Shown here: piece after piece, positions 41,107 through 51,377 of the stretch
How the letters are laid out: each line of letters begins with the position of its first letter
Position numbering within the stretch: position 1 is the first letter of the stretch
Source: Flavobacterium segetis
GTDB taxonomy: Bacteria > Bacteroidota > Bacteroidia > Flavobacteriales > Flavobacteriaceae
Assembly (NCBI RefSeq): GCF_900129575.1
Contig: NZ_FQWE01000004.1
Location: 1 to 64,000, forward strand
Reading direction: 5' to 3'
DNA length: 64,000 nucleotides
Notes under the pieces: generated by a model
What the model was told of the DNA's origin: nothing
Database searches by the model: none
The model's input: the letters and a program-made list of their open reading frames with translations, nothing else
Position numbers and translations under genes: made by a program

Positions 41107-43935
41107 TTATTTTGTAGCAGATTCATTTAAAAGTATCGGTTTTCCAAAACCAATTTGCTCCAATTTCCCTAGTTGCGTTTCTGCATCGCCTATAATCAAG
41201 TAAATCATTTTATCTGCGTTTAAATATTTGTCTGAAAGCACTTTTACATTGGCTAACGATATATTTTTTACAACATCCTCTTGTTCTTTTGCGTAAGCAT
41301 CCGTATAGCCATAATTGCTTATGTTGTACAACATATCTAATTTTGAACTAAGTGTTTCAAATTCTCTAGCATTACTCTTTATTAAATAACCTTTAGTAAC
41401 ATCGAGATCGTTTTCATTGAAATTTTTGCCATAATTATTCAAGATTTCTTTAATTAAACTTACGGCTTCAAATGTAATATTAGAACGAACGCCACTAGAA
41501 ATACTAAACGGCCCTTTATTGTTAGATCCTGAAAAAGATGACCCTATGCCATACGTATATCCTTTTCCTTCACGTAATTGTTGGGTTAATTGTGATGCAA
41601 ATCCTCCACCACCTAAACGATAATTTAAAATAGTAGCTGGATAAAAATCAGTATCAGTAGCTGCTAAAGCAGGATATCCAATTCTAATCACGGACTGTTT
41701 TGCGCCAGGAACATCATAAAAATATATCTTAGATGCCGTAACTACATTAGCAGCTGGCATTTTAGGAAATAAAACTTCTTTAGACTTCCATTCTTTATTC
41801 AAAGAAGAAACTGATTTTATTACTTCATTCTCTGAAACAGCTCCTACAATTTGAAAATTAGAAACGGATGGCGATCCGTTAAGTAGATAATAACTTTTCA
41901 AATCATCCATTGAAATACTCTCCACACTTTTCTCAGTCCCTATTCTATTGTGAGATAATATAGATTCATTTCCATACACTAATTTTTTAAATTCATTTCT
42001 CGCAATGCTATTAGGATCAGCTTTTTGCTGTTGAACTTGGCTCAACGTGCTTTGCTTAATTAAATCAAATTCCTTCGTGTCCCATCTAGGCTGAAGAATT
42101 ATTTCCTGCACTAGTGCTGCAGTCGCTTTATAATTTTTTGCCAGTGAACTTCCGCTAATAAATATGCCTTCATCAGAAGAATAAGCTTTAATTGTTGCTC
42201 CTAAACTTTCAATAGCGTTCTCTAGTTGCTCTGGTGTTTTATTTTTTGTGCCTTTAGTCAGTAAATCCGCCAGCATATTAGAAACTCCAATTTGAGTCGA
42301 TTTTTCAAGCAACATTCCTCCTTTTATTTGTAGTTGAAACTGTACTAATGGTACTTCATAATTCTCAATTCCTATTAAGTTTAAACCAGATGATAATTTA
42401 CTTTTCCATACTTTAGGTAATTTTACATCAGGACTTTCTCCATAAGCAGGCTCGGCACTTCGGTCAAATGACGATGGTGTTTTATCATAAGTTGCTACAA
42501 TACTTGCGTCAAAAGAATCTTCTTTACCTTCAATTATTTTTTCCTCTACTACTGTTGCCAGTTTTGATTCAGATAAAACAAGATTAGATTCTCCTTTTGG
42601 TACAAAACTAGTGGCAATAAAGTTTTTCCCTTTAATGTATTTTTGATAAACTCGCATTACATCTTCAGTAGTTACTGCAAGAATGTTCTTCACATCTTGA
42701 GTGATATAATTTGGATTTCCTGCAAAAATCTCATACTGAGCAAGCTGAAATCCTTTCCCGAGAACACTTGATAAGCTTGTATAAAAAGCAGTTTCTTGTC
42801 CTGCTTTAATTCTGTCAAGATCTTGTTGCGAAATCCCTTTGGATTCAAAGTCCTTAAATGCCTCATTTATGCCATTCATTACGGCATTAAGATTTGTTTT
42901 TTCAAATGCAGTTACACTTAACATATATTGACCAGCAATTTCGGAATTGTATTGATAAATATCTACAGCATCAGTTAACTTTTTATCTTCGACGAGTGTT
43001 TTATAGAGTGGTGCTTTTTTACCTTTTGATAAATAACTAGCCAGAACTTCAAGCGCATAGCTATCAGGATGATATTCATAAACTGAAGGCCAAGTAAGTG
43101 TAAGTTGTGGTAGTCGTGCAAAATTATCTTCGTAATATAATTTTTTAGTTGTCGTTAGACTTACTGCTTGCTTTTCCATTTTTGGGATATCTTGACCTCG
43201 TTTAATCTCGCCAAAATATTTTTCAACCCAACTTTTAGTTTGTATTACATCAAAATCTCCAGCAATAGTTAATGTTACATTATTAGGAACGTACCAGCGG
43301 TTATAAAAGTTTTTTACATCTTCAAGTGTAGCGTTTTGCAAATCTTCAAGTGAACCAATTACTTCCCAATTGTACGGATGCGTTTCAGGATATAAATTTT
43401 TAGAAATCACAGAATTAGTATGTCCATAAGGTCTATTGTCATAACTCTGTCTTTTTTCATTTTTCACCACTTGTTTCTCTTTAGCTAAAACAGGCTCAGT
43501 TACCGTATTGATAAAATAACCTAATTTATCAGCCTCGGCCCAGATCATTTTTTCTAAGGCATCTTTTGGAACTGTTTGAAAGTAATTTGTTCGATCGCGG
43601 CTCGTGGATCCATTTGCTCCCTCGCCACCAATGCGTGCACTCATTTTATCTAATCCACCTTTACCTAGATTCTCTGATTCTAAAAATAGTAGATGTTCAA
43701 ATAAATGTGCAAACCCAGTTCTACCCACTTTTTCTCTTGCTGAACCCACATGACTTGTTAGAGCAACAGCCACAACAGGATCTGATCTATCAACGTGCAA
43801 GATAACTTGCAATCCATTTTTTAATGTAAATTTTTCGAAATCTACCTTAAAATCTTTAGATTTCTCATTCTGTGAATAGCTAGAAATTGAAACACAAATA
43901 AATAAATAGAGAGATAGAGATTGAATTTTTTTCAT
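41107..43935 (-). CDS. M16 (insulinase/pitrilysin-type) zinc metalloprotease
   Basis: This is a 942-residue exported protein with a signal peptide (KIQSLSLYLFICVSISSYSQ; start chosen at ATG 43935, as 15 extra residues from 43980 precede the signal). The first M16 unit has the inverted zinc motif HLFEH in GFAHLFEHLLFLES (near residue 80) with the distal Glu in EKQVVKNEKRQSYDNRPYG. A second M16 unit starts near residue 505 (KSKLSSGLNLIGIENYEVPL) and lacks HxxEH, as in the usual active/inactive pair. RLGGGGFASQLTQQLREGKG is the typical C-terminal clamp segment. It is probably periplasmic and degrades peptides. It is monocistronic. Confidence 0.93.
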   Translation of the reverse strand: MKKIQSLSLYLFICVSISSYSQNEKSKDFKVDFEKFTLKNGLQVILHVDRSDPVVAVALTSHVGSAREKVGRTGFAHLFEHLLFLESENLGKGGLDKMSARIGGEGANGSTSRDRTNYFQTVPKDALEKMIWAEADKLGYFINTVTEPVLAKEKQVVKNEKRQSYDNRPYGHTNSVISKNLYPETHPYNWEVIGSLEDLQNATLEDVKNFYNRWYVPNNVTLTIAGDFDVIQTKSWVEKYFGEIKRGQDIPKMEKQAVSLTTTKKLYYEDNFARLPQLTLTWPSVYEYHPDSYALEVLASYLSKGKKAPLYKTLVEDKKLTDAVDIYQYNSEIAGQYMLSVTAFEKTNLNAVMNGINEAFKDFESKGISQQDLDRIKAGQETAFYTSLSSVLGKGFQLAQYEIFAGNPNYITQDVKNILAVTTEDVMRVYQKYIKGKNFIATSFVPKGESNLVLSESKLATVVEEKIIEGKEDSFDASIVATYDKTPSSFDRSAEPAYGESPDVKLPKVWKSKLSSGLNLIGIENYEVPLVQFQLQIKGGMLLEKSTQIGVSNMLADLLTKGTKNKTPEQLENAIESLGATIKAYSSDEGIFISGSSLAKNYKATAALVQEIILQPRWDTKEFDLIKQSTLSQVQQQKADPNSIARNEFKKLVYGNESILSHNRIGTEKSVESISMDDLKSYYLLNGSPSVSNFQIVGAVSENEVIKSVSSLNKEWKSKEVLFPKMPAANVVTASKIYFYDVPGAKQSVIRIGYPALAATDTDFYPATILNYRLGGGGFASQLTQQLREGKGYTYGIGSSFSGSNNKGPFSISSGVRSNITFEAVSLIKEILNNYGKNFNENDLDVTKGYLIKSNAREFETLSSKLDMLYNISNYGYTDAYAKEQEDVVKNISLANVKVLSDKYLNADKMIYLIIGDAETQLGKLEQIGFGKPILLNESATK

Positions 43936-44221
43936 GATATGTTTGAGTTTTGGCTTTGTTACAACTTTGATTTTAAACAACTAAATTAATAAATAATTGC
44001 GATAAATTAAAAAATGATTTATATCGAAGTAATAATTTGTTATGCTCTTGAATAAGATCGCCTGAAATAATAAATAAATAAAACATTTACTAATTTAACT
44101 TCTTATCTTTCACCTATTATAATTCACTATATAATTAGGATCGTTGCTAAATAAAAGTGTGAACTAAAAATGTTTTGGGAACAAATATAATAGCACAACC
44201 ATTTACTTTAACAGAAAATTT
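43936..44221. other. Spacer before the FNT gene
   Basis: AT-rich divergent promoter region between the M16 protease and the FNT channel. No gene, repeat or clear operator was seen. Confidence 0.4.
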
Positions 44222-45067
44222 ATGGAACCAGAAAATAAAAGTCAAGAGAAACACCAGCAAGAATTAGAGGAAACTTCAAAAGAGATTGATGGAGTTAGTG
44301 AATACCGTGACATCTTAAGCAGAGTGATTCACGAGGGCGAAGAAATATTTAAAATAAAAAGCCAAGCATTGACTTTAAGTGCTGTTATCGCAGGTTTAGA
44401 AATTGGATTTAGTTATTTATTACTTTGTACCTTATATTTTTCATTACAGGGAACTTACGAGGAAACCACTATTTTTAAAATGTTCAGTTTTGTATATCCT
44501 GTAGGATTCATGTTTGTTATTTTAGGCAAATCTGCTTTATTTACGGAGCAAACATCTGTATTGACTCTGCCCGTTTTGAACGGCCAACGCTCTATTTGGG
44601 AATTATTTAGAATTTGGGGATTAGTGATCTTAGGAAATGTTGTCGGCGGAATTTTATTTACTCTATTTATTGCATTTTTAGGGCCAAATCTAAAATTGTT
44701 CACGCATGAAACGATGGTCAGTATTGGTACACATGTAATTCACCATGAAAGTTGGGTTTTATTTTTGAGTGCAATAGTTGCTGGTTGGCTTATGGGTTTG
44801 CTGAATTGGTTATTGAACAGCACCATAAACTCAATGACGCGTATAATTCTAATTTTTATAATTACAGGCGTAATTGGTTTTGGTGGATTTCATCATAGCA
44901 TTGTTGGAAATTTAGAAGTGTTTGGTGCTTATTTATATTCCGATGCCATTACTTTAGTAGACTATTTGTGGTTTTTACTTTTAGCTTTACTTGGAAACGC
45001 AATTGGCGGCGCAATAGTCGTTGGACTTTTTAAATATCGAATATTTGAATCTAATTATTCCGAGTAA
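44222..45067 (+). CDS. Formate/nitrite transporter (FNT) family channel
   Basis: This 281-residue inner-membrane protein has six TM segments after a 45-residue charged N-terminal tail (ENKSQEKHQQELEETSKEID). FNT features include SQALTLSAVIAGLEIGFSYL, GKSALFTEQTSVLTLPVLNG (omega-loop region) and WLMGLLNWLLNSTINSMTRI, and the central His-type segment IGFGGFHHSIVG. It is closer to the YfdC-like branch than to FocA or NirC. The substrate (formate, nitrite or other small anion) cannot be set. It is monocistronic. Confidence 0.9.
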   Translation: MEPENKSQEKHQQELEETSKEIDGVSEYRDILSRVIHEGEEIFKIKSQALTLSAVIAGLEIGFSYLLLCTLYFSLQGTYEETTIFKMFSFVYPVGFMFVILGKSALFTEQTSVLTLPVLNGQRSIWELFRIWGLVILGNVVGGILFTLFIAFLGPNLKLFTHETMVSIGTHVIHHESWVLFLSAIVAGWLMGLLNWLLNSTINSMTRIILIFIITGVIGFGGFHHSIVGNLEVFGAYLYSDAITLVDYLWFLLLALLGNAIGGAIVVGLFKYRIFESNYSE

Positions 45068-45405
45068 TTATTGATAAATATTTTTTACAACACTATATTT
45101 TGTTGTTTATGAAATTTTTTACATTATCAAAATAGATACAACAATTTAGTATTTGAATGTAGTTAATTATTAATCTGAACAAGACGTATATTTTTTTAAA
45201 TTATCATAATTCATGCGAATGACTTTTTTTAAAGCTAATTATAATGGTTAAAATCCCGAGCGATAATTACGGTTTAATCCGGAATTTTATTTCGGTGATT
45301 TCGATCTAAAGCTACTATTTTTTACATTAATTATTTTTTATTTTCGTTTCACTCTTTTTCATAATTTTGCATCGCTTTCGAAATAATAGTAAGCCTAATA
45401 TTCAA
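45068..45405. promoter_or_regulatory. Spacer with -7 element of the next lipoprotein gene
   Basis: No gene is present. TAATTTTG at 45362-45369 matches the -7 consensus, 36 bases before the ATG at 45406. A weak TTTTCG lies about 20 bases further up. The rest is unremarkable AT-rich sequence. Confidence 0.45.
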
Positions 45406-45885
45406 ATGAAAAATACTATCGTTGTTTCCTTAATCGTCCTGAGTTTTGTTGCTTGTAAAGATGCAAACGCAGGTGAAAAAGATAAAATTAAATTAGCTCA
45501 TGATTTATTGGGAAAGTGGGAAAACAAATCCGTCGACGGAACATTAACTGAAAATTGGACAAAAGTTAACGACAGCACCTTTGAGGCGACTTCTTACTTT
45601 ATCAAAAACAAAGACACTTTGCATTTTGAGTTTATATCGCTGCAGCAAAAGACAGATGAACTAACGTATCACTCTACTATTAAAGGACAAAGTGGTGATA
45701 AGCCCGTTGTATTTAATTTAATAGTTTCAGACGAAAAACAACTGGTTTTTGCAAACTTGAAACAGGATTATCCTCAAAAAATCATTTACAAACAATTGTC
45801 AAAAAACAATGTAGTTGTCGAAATTTCAGGTGTTCAACAAGGTAAACCAAGTGCCGAAAAATATACAATGATAAAATTAAAATAG
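45406..45885 (+). CDS. DUF6265-like lipoprotein
   Basis: This is a 159-residue lipoprotein (IVVSLIVLSFVAC, Cys 15). LLGKWENKSVDGTLTENWTK and VNDSTFEATSYFIKN match the lipocalin-like DUF6265 pattern (G-x-W-x...-E-x-W). KQLVFANLKQDYPQKIIYKQ lies in the second half. A longer ORF begins at 45367, but it starts at the -7 element and lacks a signal, so ATG 45406 is used. The function is unknown; a periplasmic or outer-membrane ligand-binding role is inferred. Confidence 0.8.
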   Translation: MKNTIVVSLIVLSFVACKDANAGEKDKIKLAHDLLGKWENKSVDGTLTENWTKVNDSTFEATSYFIKNKDTLHFEFISLQQKTDELTYHSTIKGQSGDKPVVFNLIVSDEKQLVFANLKQDYPQKIIYKQLSKNNVVVEISGVQQGKPSAEKYTMIKLK

Positions 45886-46111
45886 ATTATCTGTACTATT
45901 TGTCTAAAATAATATCAAAATTTAGTTTTCAAAAGGACACAAATGATAAAAATTATAACCATTTTTTAAAAAATATTTCTGAGTTTAAGTAAACAAAATA
46001 TTTTCTTATGCTTGTGAAAATAATTGCTTCTAGATCGTCAAATTTAGAAAAATTCTTAAAGAATTCATTTTTATTTCTAAGATTTAGTCCTGAAATTAAG
46101 TCGCGATAATT

Positions 46112-46169
46112 AGCCCTGATTGAAGTGGCATCCTCGAAGCGCAGCGAAGAGATACAGCGTAAAGCAGGA
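46112..46169 (+). repeat. Dispersed hairpin repeat, copy 4
   Basis: The left arm is AGCCCTGATTGAAGTGGCAT...CC (46112-46133) and the right arm GATACAGCGTAAAGCAGGA (46151-46169), around a short core with CTCG / CGAAGAG pairing. The arms match copy 2 almost base for base; the core differs. It lies before topB. Confidence 0.8.
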
Positions 46170-46303
46170 CGAATCGTCACCAAATAAATCACTTTTCTGC
46201 TCTTAAAGAAACCTACAAAATAAATTACGTTTATAACTCGCATTCATTTACTTGCGATTTCAATTTCTAAAATGGTACTTTACAACTTTAAATAAACGAT
46301 AAA

Positions 46304-48631
46304 ATGAAGGTTTGTATTGCTGAAAAACCAAGTGTGGCTCGTGAAATTGCTTCTGTTTTAGGAGCAAATACTAAGCATGACGGCTACTTTGAAGGCAATG
46401 GTTATATTGTGACCTATACTTTTGGTCATTTATGTACTTTGAAAGAGCCTAATGATTACAAAGCGCACTGGAAAAGTTGGGATTTAAATAATTTACCTAT
46501 GCTTCCGGAAAAGTTTGAGACAAAAGTAGTTGCCAATTCTGGTATACAAAAGCAATTTAAAATCATAAAAAGTCTGTTTGATAAAGCTGACTTGGTTATT
46601 AATTGCGGAGATGCTGGACAAGAAGGTGAACTAATCCAGCGGTGGGTGATGAATGAAGCAAATTATAAAGGTGAGGTAAAGCGTTTATGGATTTCATCCT
46701 TAACCACCGAAGCAATTAGAGAAGGTTTTGAAAACTTAAAACCGTCCTCTAACTACGATAATTTATATTACGCAGGATTTTCCAGAGCGATAGGAGACTG
46801 GTTGCTTGGAATGAATGCAACGCGGTTGTACACTGTAAAACACGGCGGATACAAGCAAGTGTTATCAATAGGTCGCGTACAAACGCCAACTTTAGCAATG
46901 GTTGTAAATCGCTTCAAGGAAATTGAGACTTTCACATCTCAACCTTATTGGGAGCTACAAACGATGTATCGCGATACTCTTTTTAATTACGAGGAAGGAC
47001 GTTTTTTAAAGAAAGAAGATGGTGAGATTTTAGCAAATAAAGTAAAGGACTGTGAATTTGAAATTGTTTCAGTGGAAAAAAAGAACGGCAATGAGTTTGC
47101 ACCAAAATTATTTGACTTAACAGGCTTGCAAGTTTATTGTAATACTAAATTTGGCTTTTCGGCAGATGAAACTTTGAAAATTGCACAAACACTATACGAG
47201 CAAAAAGTGATTAGTTATCCAAGAGTTGACACGACATTCTTACCCAATGATGTGTACCCAAAAGTAGCTGGGATTTTGCAAAAATTAACGAATTACGCTG
47301 CACTGATTCAACCGTTATTGGATAAAAAGATAAAAAAATCTCCTAAAGTTTTTAATGATAAAAAAGTTACGGATCACCACGCAATTATCCCAACAGGGGT
47401 TCAAAATAAGTTGCAACACAATCAGCAACTAGTTTATGAAAGTATTACAAAGCGATTTATTGCTGTGTTTTATGATGATTGTTTAGTAGCAAACACCACA
47501 GTTATAGGGAAAGTGGATAATGTTGTTTTTAGGGCCACTGGAAAAGAAATTTTAAAAAAAGGATTTCGCGTTGTATTTGATACTTTAAGTTCGCAAAGTG
47601 TGAACGCCAAAGAAAAGGAAATAGATTTACTACCCAGTTTTATAGTGGGCGAAAAAGGCCCTCACCAACCTTCTTTTTTAGAGAAAGAAACAAAACCGCC
47701 TAATCAGTTTACAGAAGCCACTTTGTTACGAGCAATGGAAACGGCTGGCAAGCAAGTTGATGATGACGATCTACGGGAACTAATGAAAGAAAATGGTATT
47801 GGCAGACCTTCAACTAGAGCAAATATCATAGAAACTTTGTTTAGGAGGCAATATATTGTTCGGAATAAAAAGCAAGTTTTACCAACTTCTACCGGAATTA
47901 AATTGATTGACATCATTCAAAATGATTTAGTTAAATCAGCTGAACTAACAGGATCATGGGAAAAGCAACTGAAAGATATTGAAAAAGGAACTTTTAGTGC
48001 TGCTGCTTTTATCAATAATATGAAACAAATGGTGGAAGGATTAGTATCTGAAGTACGAAGTGAAACTACACATGCTAATATTTCACACACTGAAAAGACG
48101 CCGAAAATTATAATCGCCGTTGAAAATAAGAAAGCAAAAGGAATTTTAGCAGAAGTATGTCCTAAATGTAAAAAGGCCAAGCTTATCAGAGGAAATTCGG
48201 CTTTTGGTTGTGCTAATTACAAGGTAGGTTGTGACTTTGTGTTACCGTACACCTTTAATTCAAAAAAAATATCAGAAAATCAATTTTTACGTTTATTACA
48301 AAAAGGCTCGACAGTAAATTTAAAGGATTTCAAAACAGATGCAGGACTTGTTGATGGTTTGCTTCGTTTTGATGAGAATTTTAAAACTATACTAGAACCA
48401 AAAAAAACAAATACTCCTACTCTATCAAAAACTAGTAAAAATAACATATTAACAATACCATGTCCTAAATGTAATAAAGGAACGGTCTTAAAAGGAAAAG
48501 CAGCATACGGTTGTAGCAACTATAAATATGGCTGTAATTTTCAAGTACTTTTTACAGTGGTTCGCGAAAAATTACAAAACATGAAGCCCACAAAGGAACG
48601 TGTTTTTAGAATTTTGTCTGAAAATTATTGA
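46304..48631 (+). CDS. topB: DNA topoisomerase III
   Basis: This 775-residue type IA topoisomerase decatenates single-strand junctions. The Toprim domain starts at the N-terminus (KVCIAEKPSVAREIASVLGA) and has INCGDAGQEGELIQRW with its DxE-type acidic residues. SIGRVQTPTLAMVVNRF follows, and the catalytic Tyr lies in VISYPRVDTTFL near residue 303. GIGRPSTRANIIETLFRR is the conserved C-terminal lobe motif. Two zinc ribbons end the protein (CPKCKKAKLIRGNSAFGC near 620 and CPKCNKGTVLKGKAAYGC near 724). Plasmid and ICE TopB proteins also look like this, but no conjugation genes are near, so a chromosomal copy is likely. Confidence 0.95.
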   Translation: MKVCIAEKPSVAREIASVLGANTKHDGYFEGNGYIVTYTFGHLCTLKEPNDYKAHWKSWDLNNLPMLPEKFETKVVANSGIQKQFKIIKSLFDKADLVINCGDAGQEGELIQRWVMNEANYKGEVKRLWISSLTTEAIREGFENLKPSSNYDNLYYAGFSRAIGDWLLGMNATRLYTVKHGGYKQVLSIGRVQTPTLAMVVNRFKEIETFTSQPYWELQTMYRDTLFNYEEGRFLKKEDGEILANKVKDCEFEIVSVEKKNGNEFAPKLFDLTGLQVYCNTKFGFSADETLKIAQTLYEQKVISYPRVDTTFLPNDVYPKVAGILQKLTNYAALIQPLLDKKIKKSPKVFNDKKVTDHHAIIPTGVQNKLQHNQQLVYESITKRFIAVFYDDCLVANTTVIGKVDNVVFRATGKEILKKGFRVVFDTLSSQSVNAKEKEIDLLPSFIVGEKGPHQPSFLEKETKPPNQFTEATLLRAMETAGKQVDDDDLRELMKENGIGRPSTRANIIETLFRRQYIVRNKKQVLPTSTGIKLIDIIQNDLVKSAELTGSWEKQLKDIEKGTFSAAAFINNMKQMVEGLVSEVRSETTHANISHTEKTPKIIIAVENKKAKGILAEVCPKCKKAKLIRGNSAFGCANYKVGCDFVLPYTFNSKKISENQFLRLLQKGSTVNLKDFKTDAGLVDGLLRFDENFKTILEPKKTNTPTLSKTSKNNILTIPCPKCNKGTVLKGKAAYGCSNYKYGCNFQVLFTVVREKLQNMKPTKERVFRILSENY

Positions 48632-48807
48632 CTTAAAGCTCACTCACATCTTTGATTTATACTACTTTTCGCTTAAAAGAACTTAACAACTTAAAATTCT
48701 AAGGGCTCTAATTTTTGAACAAATGTTAAACTTTAATGTTACATAATTGATTATCAATTATTTAATTTTTTGTCGTAAATATTATTGATATTAAGTCTAA
48801 ATAAACT

Positions 48808-48837
48808 TTGTGAAATCAAAATGAGATTTTATCTTTG
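48808..48837 (+). promoter_or_regulatory. Promoter of the TonB-dependent receptor gene
   Basis: CTTTG (ending 48810) and TATCTTTG (48830-48837) are spaced by 19 bases, matching the Bacteroidota -33/-7 consensus. The ATG follows 33 bases later. No Fur box was confirmed by eye. Confidence 0.7.
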
Positions 48838-48869
48838 CATCATTATTTTTAATTATTCCAAATAAATTT

Positions 48870-51263
48870 ATGAACATGCATTTTAGAATACTCATTATCT
48901 TATTTTTTACATCAGTTTTTGGTCAAGCGCAGGAATATGGCATTATCAAGGGAAAAATTCTTTCAGCAGATGGATATCCACTTGCAGGAATAGCCATTAA
49001 ATTAGGTAAAGATGTAACTACTACGGAAACCAACACGAGCGGCGATTTTAACTTTACTAATTTCCCGGTGGGAACTCATACAATTACCTTAGAAGGAAAC
49101 GGTATGAAAAAGCAGTCAAAACAAATTTTGGTTTTAGGCGGTCAAACTAATTATATAGAATTCAAATTAATTGAGGATATTACAACTCTAAAAGAGTTAG
49201 TAATTAAAATTAAGCAAAGTCCCAATAAGAAAAAATTATCTATTTTATCTGGCTTAAATATCAAGGCTATTGATTTACCTCAAAGTATACAAGTAATAGG
49301 CGCTGACGTGATTGAACAGCAGCAAGCTGTTCGAATGAGCGATGTAATTAGAAATGTAAACGGTGTTTATGTAGGATCAGCTCGAGGTGGTGCACAGGAA
49401 TCTTTTTGGTCGAGAGGATATGACATGTCAGCTAATAATATGTTTAAAAATGGATTCCGTTTTAGCAATGGATCCGTTCCAGAAGTTTCTTCACTAGAGC
49501 GAATTGAAGTGCTTAAAGGAAGCGCTGCTCTACTTTTTGGGAATGTAGCGCCAGGGGGAATATTAAATATGGTTACAAAAAAGCCCAGTTTTACAAGTGG
49601 TGGAGAAATAACAATGCAGTTAGGCAGCAATGCGTTTTACAAACCATCAATTGATATTTATGGCCCTTTAGATAAAAATATTGCCTATAGATTTACCGGC
49701 TCTTATGAAAATTCAGAGAGTTTTAGAGATGTCGTCAAAAAGGAACGTTATTATATCAATCCTTCATTGCTTTTTAAAGTCGCTGAAAAAACAGAGATTG
49801 TGTTACAAGGGGATTATCTACACGATGATTGGACACCAGATTTTGGAACTGGAATCATCGGAAAAACAATTGCCGATTTGCCACGAAGTACTTATTTAGG
49901 CGCTACATGGTCAAATGGTCAAACCAGACAAGCAAGCGTTTCTGGATTAGTAAAGCAGGAAATTAATGACTATTGGAAGCTTAATTTTAATAGTTCATTT
50001 CAAAATTATGAAAGAGATTCAAAAGGAACAGAACGCGTGCAACCCAGTGCGAATGGCGATTGGAGCAGACCGCTAGGACAAAATAGAAATTTAGAACAAA
50101 TTTTAGGCGAACAAATTAGTTTACAAGGAAACTTTTTAACTGGAAAAGTGAAACATCAATTGTATACTGGAGTTGATTTTGAAAACTCTTTTGCGCAAGC
50201 ATATACCTTTACTTTCTCGCCAAAAACTTATGGTAGTGGAAATATTTTTGACTTTGATAATTTTAATCAAGGAGGTGCAATTCCAGACGGCACTAACACA
50301 AAAATAGTTAAAACAAATACGAATCGTTTTGGAATATATGCACAAGATTTAATATCACTTACAGATAAATTCAAAGTATTAGCTGGAGTTCGCTGGTCTT
50401 GGCAAGAAGCACAAGCCGAAACCACTGATTTAACCAAAAATCCAACAATAATCGACAAAGCTGCGAAACGTATGGATCAAGCTTTTACGCCACGTGTAGG
50501 ATTGGTCTATCAGCCTAGTAAAGATATCTCTTTGTTTGCTAGTTATTCTAACTCCTTTACTCCAAATTCCGGAACTACAGTTGATTTAAAAGTGATCAAA
50601 CCATCTTTGATCGATCAATATGAAGTAGGGATTAAGCATGATTTTTTGCGCGGTTTATTGAGTACGAACATCACCTTCTATCAAATTGAAAATAGTAATC
50701 TTGCACAAACTGCTGAATTTAAAGCCGATGGTTCGCCTAATACTGATTCAAGCATTAAATTACTAAGTGGATCTACAAAAAGTAAAGGTGTTGAATTAGA
50801 TATTACAGCTAGACCTATAGACGGCTTAAGTATAATTGCAGGATATAGTTACAATGATATGCGCTATACAAATACATCAGGATTAGAGGGAAGTTTCATA
50901 GAAGGCAATCGTTTAGCTCGAACACCAGCAAATACAGCAAATTTAAGTTTCTTCTATACAATGCCAACAGGTTTATTGAAAGGATTATCTATAGGCTCAT
51001 CTACTAATTATATAGGCAACCGTGTAGGAGGCTGGAATAATCAATATAGAGCTGGAGATCCAAATGGTATTTGGGATCGTGAAATTCCATTAAATGATTA
51101 TACAACTATTGATTTTTCTGCAGGTTATGAATGGGGGAAATTCTCGATATTATGTAAACTTTCTAATATTACTAATGAGTTGAATTATACGGTACATGAA
51201 AATTATAGTGTTAATCCAATTGCTCCTCGCCAAGTTCTAACATCGCTACGATATAAATTCTAA
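48870..51263 (+). CDS. TonB-dependent (siderophore-type) outer-membrane receptor
   Basis: This is a 797-residue protein with a signal peptide (LIILFFTSVFGQAQ). A carboxypeptidase-like regulatory domain (about 25-110; GIIKGKILSADGYPLAGIAI) comes first. The plug (about 125-240) has LPQSIQVIGADVIEQQQAVR, MSDVIRNVNGVYVG and RIEVLKGSAALLFGNVAPGG. The 22-stranded barrel ends with VLTSLRYKF. The plug wording (SIQVIGADVI, RMSDVIRNVNGV, PGGILNMVTKKP) fits the ferrichrome/siderophore receptor group rather than SusC. A PepSY-type membrane protein follows 114 bases downstream, a common iron-uptake pairing. The ligand is unknown. Confidence 0.93.
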   Translation: MNMHFRILIILFFTSVFGQAQEYGIIKGKILSADGYPLAGIAIKLGKDVTTTETNTSGDFNFTNFPVGTHTITLEGNGMKKQSKQILVLGGQTNYIEFKLIEDITTLKELVIKIKQSPNKKKLSILSGLNIKAIDLPQSIQVIGADVIEQQQAVRMSDVIRNVNGVYVGSARGGAQESFWSRGYDMSANNMFKNGFRFSNGSVPEVSSLERIEVLKGSAALLFGNVAPGGILNMVTKKPSFTSGGEITMQLGSNAFYKPSIDIYGPLDKNIAYRFTGSYENSESFRDVVKKERYYINPSLLFKVAEKTEIVLQGDYLHDDWTPDFGTGIIGKTIADLPRSTYLGATWSNGQTRQASVSGLVKQEINDYWKLNFNSSFQNYERDSKGTERVQPSANGDWSRPLGQNRNLEQILGEQISLQGNFLTGKVKHQLYTGVDFENSFAQAYTFTFSPKTYGSGNIFDFDNFNQGGAIPDGTNTKIVKTNTNRFGIYAQDLISLTDKFKVLAGVRWSWQEAQAETTDLTKNPTIIDKAAKRMDQAFTPRVGLVYQPSKDISLFASYSNSFTPNSGTTVDLKVIKPSLIDQYEVGIKHDFLRGLLSTNITFYQIENSNLAQTAEFKADGSPNTDSSIKLLSGSTKSKGVELDITARPIDGLSIIAGYSYNDMRYTNTSGLEGSFIEGNRLARTPANTANLSFFYTMPTGLLKGLSIGSSTNYIGNRVGGWNNQYRAGDPNGIWDREIPLNDYTTIDFSAGYEWGKFSILCKLSNITNELNYTVHENYSVNPIAPRQVLTSLRYKF

Positions 51264-51377
51264 AAGAGCACTAAAAAACTTTTTTTTGTATTCTCAGAAA
51301 ATGAAAAATTAGAAAAAAGTTTTTATAAGTGGTTGTATTTTGTATTATTTTCGCCAATTCAAAAACATTAAAAACGA

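Noticed and set aside
45953-46243. Minus-strand ORF of 96 codons
   Set aside because: It crosses dispersed repeat copy 4, which is non-coding in other copies.
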